From NCBI GenBank assembly GCA_033977485.1, contig CM066984.1, positions 48,968,600 to 49,032,599 of the forward strand: DNA of 64,000 nucleotides, written 5' to 3'. Positions 40,581-51,477 of this stretch are shown here, piece by piece. A model generated the notes under the pieces. It searched no databases and was not told where the DNA came from. It saw only the letters and a program-made list of their open reading frames with translations. The position numbers were made by a program, and so were the translations under genes. Each line of letters opens with the position of its first letter. Position 1 is the first letter of the stretch. Source of the stretch: Hydrangea macrophylla (taxonomy: Eukaryota; Streptophyta; Magnoliopsida; Cornales; Hydrangeaceae).

Positions 40581-41022
40581 TTAAATTAGAGTCGATACGC
40601 TGCTCTGGATGGCTCAGCACCTTAAAGGAAAACGGATACATCATGTGATACCTAGGATTTGCTTGGGAGTTGCTGTTTATGGATTATGGAAAGAGCGAAA
40701 CAATAGATCCTTCAAACAAAAATTTTGTCCTCCATACATTACCGTTAAGAATTTGGTTTCTCAGGTTAATGGTCTTATTAGGATCAAATGGAAGCACCAT
40801 AGTAATTTTGATTGTATCATTAGTAAATGGAGCTAGTTCCATATGTTTGACCTGACTAGCCAGGTTGTTTTACCTGGGATGTCATGTTTGTGTTATTAGT
40901 AGCTCTCTGTGCTACATGGTTTTTTCCTTATGATTTCTGGCCTTCTTGTATATCCTGGGGTATGCCCCTTGTACTTTTGTACACCCCCTTTTTTGGATTT
41001 ATTTACCCATTTTTCCGAAAAA
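40581..41022 (+). mobile_element. LINE-E, 440-bp 5'-truncated LINE in LINE-A ORF1
   Basis: Plus-oriented. It encodes the last ~75 ORF2 residues (CLGVAVYGLWKERNN to a stop at ~40836), then 3' UTR with the GGGGTATGCCCC hairpin (40957-40968), a GTAC-TTTT-GTAC palindrome and poly(A). It interrupts LINE-A ORF1 between VEGSS (right side) and FKGIQDS (left side). The joint is A-rich, so a target duplication cannot be told from the tail. Confidence 0.85.
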
Positions 41023-41500
41023 AAAAAAGAGGATCCCTCTACAAGACCACATACCTCATTAGCAACTGATTTTGGAAACTCAGCCTCCCATTCTTCATGT
41101 AGTTCAAGGTCCTCATCAGAATATCCATGTAAGTTACCCTTAGAAAGATCTGTCACACTTTCATCACTAATCCCATACACCATAGATTTGGAGGGATTTG
41201 AGATAATAAAGTCATGCCCATCAGATAGAACACTAGGCTCAGCCAGCTCTGGAAGGTTAACATCAGTGGTAACCATTTCTGTTCTGGCAGATTTCAAATC
41301 CCTCCTATTTGGGGTTTTTGAATTGGTAGGAACTTCTATAAAGTTAGCTTGTTTCTTCATCAAACCCAAATGAGAAAAAGACAGGCAGGAATGAGAGAGA
41401 GTGAGAGAGAGAGAAAAGGGAGAGAAAGAAAGAAGGTGGATGAAAAACACAGGCTTAACCAAATTCTAGAGAGATGGGGGAGCTTCTCTCTTTAGAACCC
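41023..41500 (-). pseudogene. LINE-A ORF1 N-terminus and 5' end
   Basis: ORF1 from a likely start MKKQANFIEV (41360; an ATG at 41462 opens the same frame but lies in the CT-rich 5' UTR). It contains FIISNPSKSMVYGI and YSDEDLELHEEWEAEF, then is cut by the LINE-E poly(A). The 5' UTR contains a GA-repeat (41394-41420). The terminal hairpin 41468-41491 is perfect (loop AGCTCCCCCA). The first residues differ from the MGKKGR start of LINE-C and LINE-K. Confidence 0.75.
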
Positions 41501-41504
41501 ATTT

Positions 41505-43288
41505 CTTTGCTTGAGCTGGCCTCTACCTGCATAAGATAAAAACTTAGATTTCCAAGAATTGACCCTAGCACAAATTTTATTAATCAAGCCATCACAATCA
41601 ACTTTCTTAATCTTTGAAGTAATTAATGGAACGCCAAGGTATTTAAGGGGGAGATTTCCTTTTTCAAAATGGAGAACATCCAAGATTGCTTCAATTTTAT
41701 CTTGCACCACATTTGAAAAAAATATGCAACTCTTAGCATTGTTGACTTGCAATCCAGTCAAATCAAAAAATTGGTTAAGAGTTAGTCTTAATATTTTTGC
41801 AAATTCCACATCCCCATTAAAAAAGATGAGAAGATCGTCAGCAAAGCAAAGATGTGAAATCTTCAGTTTATCGCATTTCCAATGATAAGTAAAGGATTCC
41901 TTTTGGATATTATGACTCAAAAGTTGACTCAGGGCATCCATAATGAAAACAAATAAGTAGGGAGAAATTGGATCTCCTTGTCTTAAACCTTTGGCACCAT
42001 CAAAGTAACCCACAGATTCTCCATTAAAGTTGATGGAGTGTCGAGGAGTGGTAACACATGCAATAATCCATTTTTTGAGGTTAGGAGGGATGCAAATCAC
42101 ATCTAATAATTCAATAAGAAATTCCTAACTAACACTATCATAGGCCTTCATAATATCCACCTTAGCAGCTGCTCTAGACTTGCCCTTTTGTTTATGATAA
42201 TCTCTGAGCAGGTCTTGGGAAAGAAGAATATTATCGATAATTTTCCTACCTTTAATAAAAGCAGATTGGGCTTGATCGATGAAATTTGGTAGGATTGTTT
42301 GGAGTCTGCTAGCAATGATCTTAGATATGCATTTATAGACAGTATTGCAGCAAGAAATAGGTCTAAAGTCACCCATCTTAGATGGGTTAGGGACCTTGGG
42401 GATCAAAGCAATAAGAGTAGTATTTGATTCCCTCAATAATTCCCCGGTCTGAAAAAACTCTTTGACAGCTTTTAAAACAGAAGAGCCAACAATGTCCCAT
42501 GAATCTTTAAAGAAAAAAGCATTATATCCATCAGGCCCAGGAGCTTTATTACCATGTAAGTTAAAGAAGGTCTTTTTAATCTCATCATCAAAAGGGAGTC
42601 TATCCAATTCTGCCTTTAACTCTTCTGGAATACGTTTATGAACAAAGGACCTAATAACATCAACTCCAGGATAATTGTGATTGGAGGGGGTGCCCAGTAA
42701 GGAGGTGAAGTATCTAATAGCTTCACCCTTAGCCTCACTACAATTGGAAGTAAAGGTACCATCAGGTTTTTCAAGGACATGTATTCTCTTAAAATTTCTT
42801 CTTTCTTTGATGGAATGGTGAAAATAACTAGAATTTTTGTCACCTACCTCAAGCCATTGGAGTCTAGATTTTTGTTTAAGAATCTCCTCTTCAATCCAAA
42901 TAGTTTCTTGAAAATTTTTAGTACAGATTCTATGTTGCTCCATAATATGTGGATTGGTTGGGTCAGCAAGTAAGGAAGATTGAATGGATTTGAGATCCTG
43001 TCTAACTCTATCTGCATTGATCTTTTCTTGACCCAGGGAGTTCTTTCCAAATTTCTTTAGATCCTGATAAGATTTCTAAGTTTATGGCAGACTTGATACT
43101 GAGCAGTCCCTCCAACTCTGTGGTTCCAAGAATTATTAACTATATTAGAATAATTATCCAACTTAGTCCAGTAGTTATAAAACTTGAAAGCTCTACCCTT
43201 TCTCCTTTGACTATTATCAACATGAACAATTATAGGAGAGTGATCAGATATACCTGGGGCCTGGAAATGAGCAAACGAAGCAGTTAAA
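41505..43288 (-). pseudogene. LINE-F ORF2, end of endonuclease to RT thumb
   Basis: From ASFAHFQAPGISDHSP on the right, a frame break near 43065 (KLRNLI), LQWLEVGDKNSSYFHHS, GNKAPGPDGYNAFFF and RT (KVDIMKAYDSVS, then a TAG at 42122-42124 replacing the conserved Trp; GLRQGDPISPYLF; FADDLLIFFNGD; GLQVNNAKSC) to SYAGRGQL, where LINE-A begins. The three frame segments otherwise read continuously. Confidence 0.85.
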
Positions 43289-43407
43289 TTATTTAGGGTG
43301 GAAAGCTTCAGGATGGTGAGGGCTGCCCCCCCATGGGTGGTGGTTCCGAGTGCTAGTGCTAAGAAAAGGAAGGAAAAGCTCTTCCCTTTTCCTAGCAATG
43401 TAAGAAA

Positions 43408-46216
43408 TTGAACATCCAAGCTAAGAGAGTTATTAAGTTGTCTACTCCTACTGATTTTCAGGAGGGGGATGAAGACCCATTAGTCCAGTGGGCTTTAAAT
43501 TGTGTTAGTAGTGACGAGGAGGAGTCTTTTCAAGCAGATGAAGAAAGTTCGGATGAGGTAGTCTTTTCTACTTTGGCTCTTGATCAAGGTGTGAAAGCTA
43601 CAAATGCATCTGGTGCTACTGTTAAGTCCTTGGATGATCTCTCTGTGGGTATTGTGGTACTTGTGGAAGCTAATGGGGGTTTCTCTGATGAAGAACTTGT
43701 CCAATCCTTTGCTTCTGTTCGAGACTCATGTGATCTAGCTAAGGCTAGGGGATGCTATGATGGTAAGGAAAAGCTGAATGAAAGTGAAGTCAAATCCACA
43801 GGAGGAGGGTCAAATCCTGGGGTTCCTGATATTTCAAGTTTGGAGAACCACCTTTCTCAGTCTGTGTCCTATGAAGAGAGATTTCGTTCCTTAGATGTGG
43901 ACAATCTAAAGCTTTCTTCCATTTCGGCAAAGTATCATGAACTACAAACAAAGATTGCTAGTTTTAAAGGCCGAATGGAAGCAACACTAAGTGATAATGA
44001 TGTCCAAACTTCCAAAGCTCTTATGCATTCTTCGGTTACCTCTCATGAGCCCACTGTAGACAGAGTTGGTGTTCATACTAAGCAAGTGAATGTTGATACA
44101 GACTCTTGTTTTAATCCCACTGTTGATAATTTCATTTGCCCCAAGGAGTTTGCTGTGCGAAGTGGTCCCCAGCTCCTTTATTGATCCTAAATCAGACGCT
44201 TTCACGCTTTCCCAGCTGGGTGTTGCGTGTGAACCCCACGCTCCTATACATACAAGTGATACGTATATATCCTCCAGCTCAAATGGTCAAAGTTTGGGTC
44301 CAGATTCTTTGCAACAATCTTTAAAGCCGGAAATTAAGGGTAAAGCTGGCGGAGCTTACATGGGCGCAGGTAATGCTTCCCTTGTTCCCGAAAATTCATT
44401 GACCTTTGATCCTTTTAAGTTGGTTGATGGGTCCACTTTGGATTTTGATAAAATGCTTTATAGCCCTCACACATTTAATATTGAGATTGCTGGAAATTTG
44501 GATAACCAGCTTGTGATGCATACACACGGGTCTCCTTACCTAAAAGCTGGTGATTTGTCTCTTGTGCATGCTGACTTTGATCACTCCCTCACGCCAAGCA
44601 TTAAAGGTTGCCTTGATAACAATGAGAGCTCTACCTTAATGAGAGAGAAAGCTTGTGATGTCTTGCAACCACCTAATCTACATAAAGCAGTCAACTCTCT
44701 CGTGGGCAGTTGCTCTTTGCCCTTTAATTCTGGCGAGTTGTCTCCCTCTTCAAAGAATAAGCTGCCGATTCCAAATGGTACTTATGTTATGCAAGATGTA
44801 CACGTGGCTAAGTCCTTTATTGAGAGCCCAGCAGCTTCTTTTCCTAAGGTAGACATTTTAAGGCACCATGCTGGCCAAGACCTTGTGGACCCCGTGTGTA
44901 CGTCCAATTCCGCTCCTCCGACTGATCACGTGCTTGCTGCTACTCAAGACAAGAATACACCCTATGATGTCAGATCGGCAATTAATGCCTCTTGCCCTAG
45001 TCATATTAATGGTCATATTGAGAATGAGCTGTGCATTGAAAAGCCTAAACATCCGGACAAAGCTGCTCTTTCCCACATGGGGGTCACGCAAGGTCAGGTG
45101 CATGTTGTAGCTGGTGGGGCCCAACGTGAATCATGGGCTGGGTTATTCAAATCTGAGGTTCAGAATGGCAGTTTGACCCAAATTGAGCTGGGCTCAAATA
45201 GACCAGATTTGGAAGTAAATTACAGAACCACAGTATGTAGCAAGGAATTTAATTTGGAGTTTGTTGACCATGGAGGGCTCGAAGATAATCTTGTTCTAAA
45301 AATTCCGAAGGACTTAACTGTAGCTGGAAAAGACGAATGGACTGCTACCTTGGTTGGCCGGTTTCTAGGCAGGAAGCTTCCGTTTTCCCTAGTCACTAAC
45401 GTTACTGACCGGCTATGGGCTACTGAGGGCCTTATTGATACGCTGGCCACTGATTCTGGATGTTTCTTTTTTTCATTCTCTAGTACGGAGGCTAGGGATG
45501 CAATTTTAGAAGGAGGACCATGGTTTGTGGCAGGACAACCCCTCCTTCTTAGGCCGTGGAAGCCACATTTCTCCTTTGTAAACGAGGAGGTTCACTCCAT
45601 TCCAATCTGGGTAAACTTCTATGGTATACCGCTTGAATACTGGAATCCGAAGGGAATCAGTTTTATCTCTAGTTTCATTGGGAAACCAGTTCGAGTTGAT
45701 CGCATAACTGCAAGTAGAAGGCGTATAACCTATGCTCGTGTTTGCATTGAAGTTTCTGCAGATTTTGAATTCTTCAATGAATTCCATATTGAATCAGAAG
45801 ATGAGGAGACTGGCAATACTATTAGAACAAAGATCAATTTGGAATATCAATGGACCCCGGTTCGATGCAAAAAGTGCACCCAGTTTGGTCATGATTGTTC
45901 TCGGCCTGCGTATCCAGGTCTGAGCCATCCAGATCACCACCCGCTCAAGAGGAACGGTAAGGAAAAGGGGACCTGGCAAGTTGTTTCAGGCAAAGATAGA
46001 GGAAAAAAGACTGCTGTTGACCACTCTTCTTACCGTACTAAAAGCACGAATGGCTCGGATACTCCGCTAGCGAGGGGTAACCGATTTGATGCCCTTTCTC
46101 AGCTTTTGGAATACCCTGACCCTAAACCTGTCAAAGTTGATACCATTGCTTCTCCCTCCGCCCGGACATCTTGTCCCGAAGCTAGCTCTTCTTACCATGC
46201 AGCTCGTAATGAATAG
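43408..46216 (+). pseudogene. LINE-G ORF1, diverged DUF4283/zinc-knuckle protein, one frameshift
   Basis: Two overlapping frames, 43408-44184 and from ~44165 on, imply a single frameshift in the linker near 44165. The N-terminus is acidic (SSDEEESFQADEESSDE). The long linker is followed by DUF4283 (GRFLGRKLPFSLVT, LATDSGCFFFSF, LEGGPWFVAGQP, WVNFYGIPLEYW) and knuckle CKKCTQFGHDC near 45870. It reads TWQVVSGKDRGKK afterwards and stops at 46216. Only distantly like the other ORF1 copies, so it is a separate subfamily. A possible remnant of the basic C-terminus (KGRKRS) occurs further on at ~46700. Confidence 0.8.
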
Positions 46217-46895
46217 AGGTCAGTAAGGTGGAAGTTCTGGCATGTTGGAGTTTGTAGCCAGGTAGCTATCAGGCTAGGCATCTAGGTAGCTAGTACCCTA
46301 AGAGCATAGATCTGTAAGCTAGTGTCTCTAGTCTCTAGGGTCTTCTCTCATCTATTACTTTTTTCCCGTCTTCCTTCATTCCTTGAGTCATCGGATGGAC
46401 TAAAGGTATCCGTTTAGAACACGCACCTTTTTGTTTGTTTCGGAGCCGTTTTGGCAGGGCGTACTAAACCACTACGTACCATACCACCGGGCGGCTCGCC
46501 TGAATGCTCCCCGAGATGAGACCAGAGAGGATACCACCTCCCCCTTTAGTGGGGATGACATTGATGACTGTGTTAGTGATTTTGGCCAAGCTAGTGAGGT
46601 CGGGACCCCTACAAGGGGTAGTCCCCTCTCCAACAGATAGAAAAAGAAGGAAGCTAAGATGAAATTCAGCGGGAGTCGTCCCAAGGGACGAAAACGATCC
46701 TGAGGAGGCCCTTGCTTTGGGTAGTTGGGTTGTCTCATGTGTGTTGGTACATCCCATGTTGCTATGTTTGTTTGCTTGTTGCTTTTCTTTTCAAATGTTT
46801 GGTTTAGCTCTCGTAGCATGATGTTTGTGCTTATTGTAATATCCTAGGGTATGGCCCTTTTTTTGGAATCGATTAACCCTTTTTCCGAAAAAAAA
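46217..46895 (+). other. LINE-G 3' region without ORF2
   Basis: No convincing gene. 46217-46430 has CTAG-rich short repeats. 46431-46703 encodes a short acidic stretch (FSGDDIDDCVSDFG) and, past a TAG at 46638-46640, a basic end (KFSGSRPKGRKRS) resembling an ORF1 C-terminus. 46705-46840 is GT-rich UTR. Then come the family 3' terminus and poly(A). Confidence 0.6.
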
Positions 46896-47537
46896 AATTT
46901 ATCTAGCCATATTTGGTTGACTAAGGCTCTGTCAAGCTTCCTCTGAGTGAAATCTGGCCTACTGTATCTTCTATTGCACCATGTAAAAAGTTCTCCTACG
47001 TATCTAAGATCCACTAAACAACAGTCATTAGTAATCTTTTGAAACTCATACATGTTAGTATCCCAACCATGATTAGAATCAGAAATTTCGTCCGGGCTCA
47101 AGGTAACATTGAAATCACCAAGAATAATATAATTTGTGGTGTCAGTCCTAGCAGAAGTAGCTTTCATGTCTGACCACAGTTCCCTTCTAGCAAGGCCAGA
47201 ATTAAAACCATAGACAAAGGAAGCTTCCATGTAAGTGGTTTTCTCATCGTTTTCAATGCTAACATGAATAAGTTGGGATGTACTCTTAAGAATTTTAACA
47301 CCTAATTTATCAGCATTCCAACCAATCCATATTCTACCCGTGGAGTTAGGACTACAATTGGACAAAAAGTCCCATTATTTGAAAATTTTCCTCCTTATAG
47401 TATCCTCATTTGTTAATTTAACTTTAGTTTCAACAATACATAAGATATCAATATTATTATCCTGGATAAACTTAGCAACCTCAGTTTGCTTATAGGTCCA
47501 ATTAAGACCTCGAATATTCCAACAACTGATAATCATT
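46896..47537 (-). pseudogene. LINE-F ORF2 start and endonuclease
   Basis: Start codon at 47537 (TTTTTAATG context kept). GLNWTY and ETKV-like residues occur before a stop near 47367; then STGRIWIGWNADKLG, LGDFNVTLSPDEI, YSRPDFTQRKLDRALVN and IWLDK. The next residues (NLTASFAHF) are at 43288, across LINE-G. ORF1 ends two codons early at a TGA (47545), so the usual stop/start overlap is not used here. Confidence 0.85.
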
Positions 47538-47538
47538 A

Positions 47539-48617
47539 AAAACGTCAATGAGTTTGAATTCCCTTACCTGAAGAACTAGAGGAGGAGTCCTTCTTACTCT
47601 TAAGCTGACCTTGAGTGGATGACGGCCTGGTGGGTGTTGTTGAACTTGGGGCGGGAGAATCGGCTTGATGGGGGCCTTCTAAATTTGCAATATGCCCCTT
47701 GCTTTCTGGAGAGGCAATAGAGATTATTTCAATAGGGCTTTGCTGGTCGTCATCTTCCTCAGCTAACCCCTTTAACCCATCTGCAACTTGGTTTTCTGGA
47801 TCCCTTTCCACAGGAGCTATGGAAGCAATGTCATCAATCTCCATTTTCTCTATTCTATCAGAAGGCTCTTCTTCTTTGTCATTGGTTTGTAGAGCTGAAA
47901 ATTTGTTAGTGAAAGCTAGGCCATTTGTGTTACTCAAGGTGGGCTTTTGGCTCCCTCCTATAGTATGTGATTCGATTGGTTTAACAACATCATTAAGAGG
48001 AAACTTCTCCATTTTATCCTCTATTTCAAGTTGTGCTACTAATTGGGAGCCTTCTGTATAGATCAATTTTCCTTTACCTTTTGTCTTCCAAGCACCATCA
48101 TCTACGGCAGTTTGATTACAAGGATTTGGAATCTGTGATTTTTGCTGCTTATGGGACGATTGATTCTTCAAACAATTAAGGCCAAATCTATTGCATTTAG
48201 CACACCGTAGTGGAGTCCATTGATATTCAACATCAATAGTAATCCTTTCTGTATCCGCACCTTCAACTTGGATATCAAAATTATGCAACAAATCGGAATC
48301 GGCTTTGACTTCTATACATATCCTAGCATAGGATATTCTTCTACAAGAGGCAGTCATTATATCCACATGCAATGGCCTGCCACTGCAATGTGGCTTAAAC
48401 CCTCAGGCGTCCAGTACTCTAAAGGAATATTGAACAAGTGTACCCAAATTGGGACAAAGAATGGAACTTCCTTATCAAGAACAAGTCCTGGCTGCCAGTT
48501 TTTCAATAAAATGGGTTGCCCTGCCACATGCCAAGGCCCCCCTTCAAGCACATTAACACTGTCTTCCTTAGTATGAAATTTGAAAAAGAAATAACCTGAA
48601 TCTGTTGCAAGCATATC
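47539..48617 (-). pseudogene. LINE-F ORF1, DUF4283 end to C-terminus
   Basis: Contains LATDSGYFFFKF, LEGGPWHVAGQP and WVHLFNIPLEYW, then a small deletion near 48380 that shifts frame (HIA to HVDIM). The knuckle reads CAKCNRFGLNC: the zinc-ligand His of the family is Leu. The C-terminal linker ends SSSSGKGIQTH with a premature TGA. The right edge is the solo LTR; ATATC at 48613-48617 is duplicated beyond it. Confidence 0.85.
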
Positions 48618-49252
48618 TGATACGAACCCCGCCAATACTGTGACGAAACCCGTAACACGATTAATGTCTCGGACCGTTCTACTGTCAGATTCAATGGAAA
48701 CCGCGACCCAACACCTATAACAGATGCGAACCTTGGTATAAAGGATGGAAACGCCACAATCAAGGATGAAAAACTCGATTGATAAGTCAAGGTATGAACG
48801 CCACAGAGTAAATCTGATAAGTTCGAATAGTTCTTCAAAGAACCAAAGAGAAAACTCTCACAATATTATTAATGATCAAAAACTGAATATTACAAACCCT
48901 AAAACTGTTTAAATAGCTGAGGCTTAAAGTTGGGCCCTTTTAAGCCTACGAAATATTATGGTCCAATATAATTCATCCCAAAACTAAAATAAAAGGAAAC
49001 TAATGAATATAAAAAATCCCTAAGTTGGCATGCAAGCCTATAATTTATTCTAGAGCTTGAATCATGGACACCCAGCCTTGTGGATCACTAGTATCCTCCT
49101 TTGGGCCACTCAGATTAGTCTCAACCCAAATTTGTTGAACCAGCCCATTGAGATTGTCCTTGAACCGCTTTGCTCGCGCCCTTGTAACCGGACCAATTGG
49201 CACGTGGTTCAGGTCCGCATTCCACCTTGTGCTAGCCGCCATGTTCTCATCA
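48618..49252 (-). repeat. Solo gypsy-1 LTR in LINE-F, 635 bp
   Basis: Exact LTR termini with perfect 5-bp target duplications ATATC (48613-48617 and 49253-49257). The polyprotein-tail frame is open (stop 49045-49047) and happens to be in phase with LINE-F ORF1. Same orientation as LINE-F. Confidence 0.95.
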
Positions 49253-49911
49253 ATATCAAACATACCCATCTTTGCCCACATTTTAGATGTAGCATTCTTG
49301 ACTAAAGTATAAGGAAGCTTTTTGCCAATAAAAGAATGCACAAGTGTGTTATCCCAATTACTAATACCCAGTTTAGGTAAGGAACTAGGTAATGTAATGA
49401 CTGTCCGTTCAGCATCAATATTGGGCTTAATGAAATTAACCTTGAAATCTGGATTATCCTTACCTTTAACCAGGGATGCCCAGTTGGGATTAGGAGCAGT
49501 ATTACTAGTAGAAACAGGTTTAGAAGGTAATTTAGTAACATAGTGGTTATTAGTGGGTAGGCTACTACCATACGCAAGGCCCTCCTTCCCAACACCAGGC
49601 ACGTGGGCGCACCTCGGTGACAAGGCGCCTGAATTGAGGGATGTTAATTCAAACGGGTGGGCCACTGGAATAGTTGTAGCAGGGGACAAGGTGCCTGAAA
49701 TCAAGGCTTTATGGTTAACTTTAACCTTAGGATCTGCCAACCCATTCTTTACAATTCCACTCAACATGCTAGTGGGTCCCTCCCCAGACAAAGCACCGGG
49801 TATTGAGGATGAGCCCATGTGCGCAGACTGCGCAGTTAAGGCCCGCACATTATTACTGTTGGCATCAGGCACGTGGGGGTTGGGAGGGTGCAATTCACAC
49901 GCTGCAAACAC
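49253..49911 (-). pseudogene. LINE-F ORF1 linker and DUF4283 start, fused to LTR tail
   Basis: Reads from PHVPDANSNN-type linker through SSLPKLGISNWDNTLVHSFI, GKKLPYTLVKNATSK and AKMGMFDI, then crosses into the LTR tail ([12 protein letters not shown]) giving one open frame 49045-49911 of 288 residues. The N-terminal part of ORF1 is missing because LINE-H inserted at 49912. Confidence 0.85.
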
Positions 49912-50121
49912 TTTTTTTTTTTTTTTTTCGGAATATGGTTAATTAACGAAAAACGCCAACCGGCACTACAAAACTGCAAGGGGCATACCCCAGGATATAC
50001 AAAAAGCGCAAGAAAAAGCAAAGGAAAGGACCTAAGCGACGGGGGATGGTTCCCTTCCTAAGTCTAGACCAAGAAAAGGGACCATCCCATCAAATAAAAC
50101 AAAAACCCGAAGGAGAAGAAA

Positions 50122-51477
50122 TCAGCTTAGGCTGAAGTACAATAAGCTCACAAAAACCATAGCATACAACATGCTAAACAAAGCTTCTGGACTAACTCCA
50201 TAACTCAAGATATTCCTGAACTTTAGGATCTCTGGCCCACCGGATTTGAACTTGAGTGTGAATAATGATAACAATGTCTTTAGAGATCCTCTCTCTAGGC
50301 TTCCCTTCTTGTCTAAAGGTTCTGGCATTCCTCTCTCTCTCCAAAGAGCATAGATGGTTGCCCCAATACACATTCGAGGCATGATATCTTTAGGTTTCTT
50401 TGATTTCCATTTGCTAGCAGCCCACAAAATAAGGGAATTCCAGTTCAGAGGGGACCCGTCCATGTTGAACCTGCTCATAATTTCCTGCCAAACAAAGGAA
50501 GAATAATCACAAGTAAAAAACAAATGATCATGGTTTTCCAAGTTTTTGTGGCAAAAAACACAAGCAAGAGGGCCCGGAGTATACGTCCAGATCCTATCTT
50601 GGGTAGATAACTTGTTAAGCATAGCAAGCCACACAATAAAGCTATATCGAGGAAAGTTCCCAGGGAACCAAACCAAATGGTGCCAAGGCACCCGAGGTTG
50701 AGCTTCTCTAAGAAAATCCCAAGTATGGGAGGTAACAAAGCTGCCACTAGGGGAAGGAATCCATGAGACAGAATCTTTAACCTATGAAGGAGAAGGAATA
50801 AGAGCAGTAGCAGCTTTAATTTGGATCAATTCCCAAGATGTGGTAACAGGCCATGCCCATTGGTTCTCATTAATAATAGCTTGAACTTTAGAATTCATGG
50901 GAATACCAGTGTAAGAAACAACCCAAGAGCCATATTTATCAATTATAGATCCAAAGGGGAGCCACGGGTCTTGCCAAAGAAAAGTATCAGTGCCATTGCC
51001 AATTTTAAATTTTTTTTTTTTTTTCGGAAAATGGTAAATATATTCCAAAAAGAAAGTACACATGTACAAGGGGCATACCCCAGGATATTCAAAAGGCACA
51101 AAGCATAAGGACAGGTGGCACAGTTAACCACTGAAAAGCCTTACCAGACAAGAATCAACAACAACTAACAAAAAGAACCAAAGGAAATGGATAGGAGCTT
51201 AACCAAACTTTTAGCCTTTTCTCTGAGTTTAAGAAGCTTCCTCCAATACCAAGAGCATTGAGAGGGAGGCTTAACAGACCAGAAGCTATGACCTTTAAGC
51301 ATATAAGACTGAATCCAATTTTTCCAGAGAGAATTATTTGAAGGAGATATGAGGTTCCAAATATGTTTAAGGTTTTGAACAGAATTCAAATCTACCAAAG
51401 GCTTAATACCCAAACCTCCTTCCTTTTTTGGTAAGCAAACTCTATCCTAAGCAAACAAAAGGCCTTTGGGGACATTC
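50122..51477 (-). pseudogene. LINE-H ORF2, C-terminal part
   Basis: KKEGGLGIKPLVDL, WYWRKLLKLREKAKSLVK (right of LINE-I), KIGNGTDTFLWQDPW (left of it), a stop near 50780, then WHHLVWFPGNFPRYSFIVWL, zf-RVT-like CVFCHKNLENHDHLFFTC and CIGATIYALWRERG. The tail after that is diverged. A TAG replaces the Trp before DRVCLP near 51448. More diverged from LINE-B and LINE-C than they are from each other. Confidence 0.75.
51006..51195 (-). mobile_element. LINE-I, ~190-bp 3'-end-only LINE insertion
   Basis: Poly(T) 51010-51024, GTAC-N4-GTAC palindrome, hairpin GGGGCATACCCC 51070-51081 and ~115 bp of 3' UTR, nothing more. It interrupts LINE-H ORF2 between SLVK and KIGNG codons. The exact right edge is uncertain by about 10 bases. 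Confidence 0.7.

Larger units (their letters stand above)
21773..41500 (-). mobile_element. LINE-A, host LINE of the central nest
   Basis: Minus element reconstructed from three blocks. ORF1 N-terminus and 5' hairpin (41468-41491) lie right of LINE-E; ORF1 remainder and ORF2 start are 38862-40580; ORF2 continues at 21773-23849 after LINE-B. The 23849/38862 joint is proved by a 16-bp duplication. The 3' part of ORF2 and the 3' end are lost where LINE-2 ends at 21772. It is itself inserted in LINE-F near 41505. Confidence 0.8.
43292..46895 (+). mobile_element. LINE-G, ORF1-only LINE (no ORF2)
   Basis: Plus element of ~3.6 kb inserted in LINE-F endonuclease. It has a 5' UTR with a hairpin (43371-43393: AGGAAAA / TTTTCCT), a diverged ORF1 (43408-46216), ~680 bp of 3' sequence and a family 3' end: a degenerate hairpin (CCTAGGGTATGGCCC at ~46844), GGAATCGATTAACCCTTTTTCC and poly(A). 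No endonuclease, RT or zf-RVT sequence is seen. It looks like a non-autonomous relative that keeps the shared 3' tail. Target duplication is unclear because the site is AT-rich. Confidence 0.75.
41505..49911 (-). mobile_element. LINE-F, outer host LINE
   Basis: Minus LINE present as ORF2 (41505-43288), then after LINE-G the endonuclease start (46896-47537), ORF1 (47539-49911) interrupted by a solo LTR (48618-49252). It is cut on the left by the 5' end of LINE-A and on the right by the 3' end of LINE-H. Neither terminus of LINE-F is in the window. Confidence 0.8.
49912..51477 (-). mobile_element. LINE-H, LINE interrupted by LINE-I and the Tat-like gypsy
   Basis: 3' end at left: poly(T) 49911-49928, hairpin GGGGCATACCCC 49980-49991, 3' UTR to 50121. 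ORF2 C-terminal coding runs to 51005, LINE-I lies at 51006-51195, and ORF2 resumes to 51477. There LTR sequence begins; the last coding bases align with the block that reads GAKVAWD in other copies, so LINE-H probably continues beyond the gypsy, off the window. Confidence 0.75.

Noticed and set aside
46431..46640. Separate 69-residue gene in LINE-G
   Set aside because: No domain and no start context; better read as a remnant of ORF1 C-terminus or UTR.
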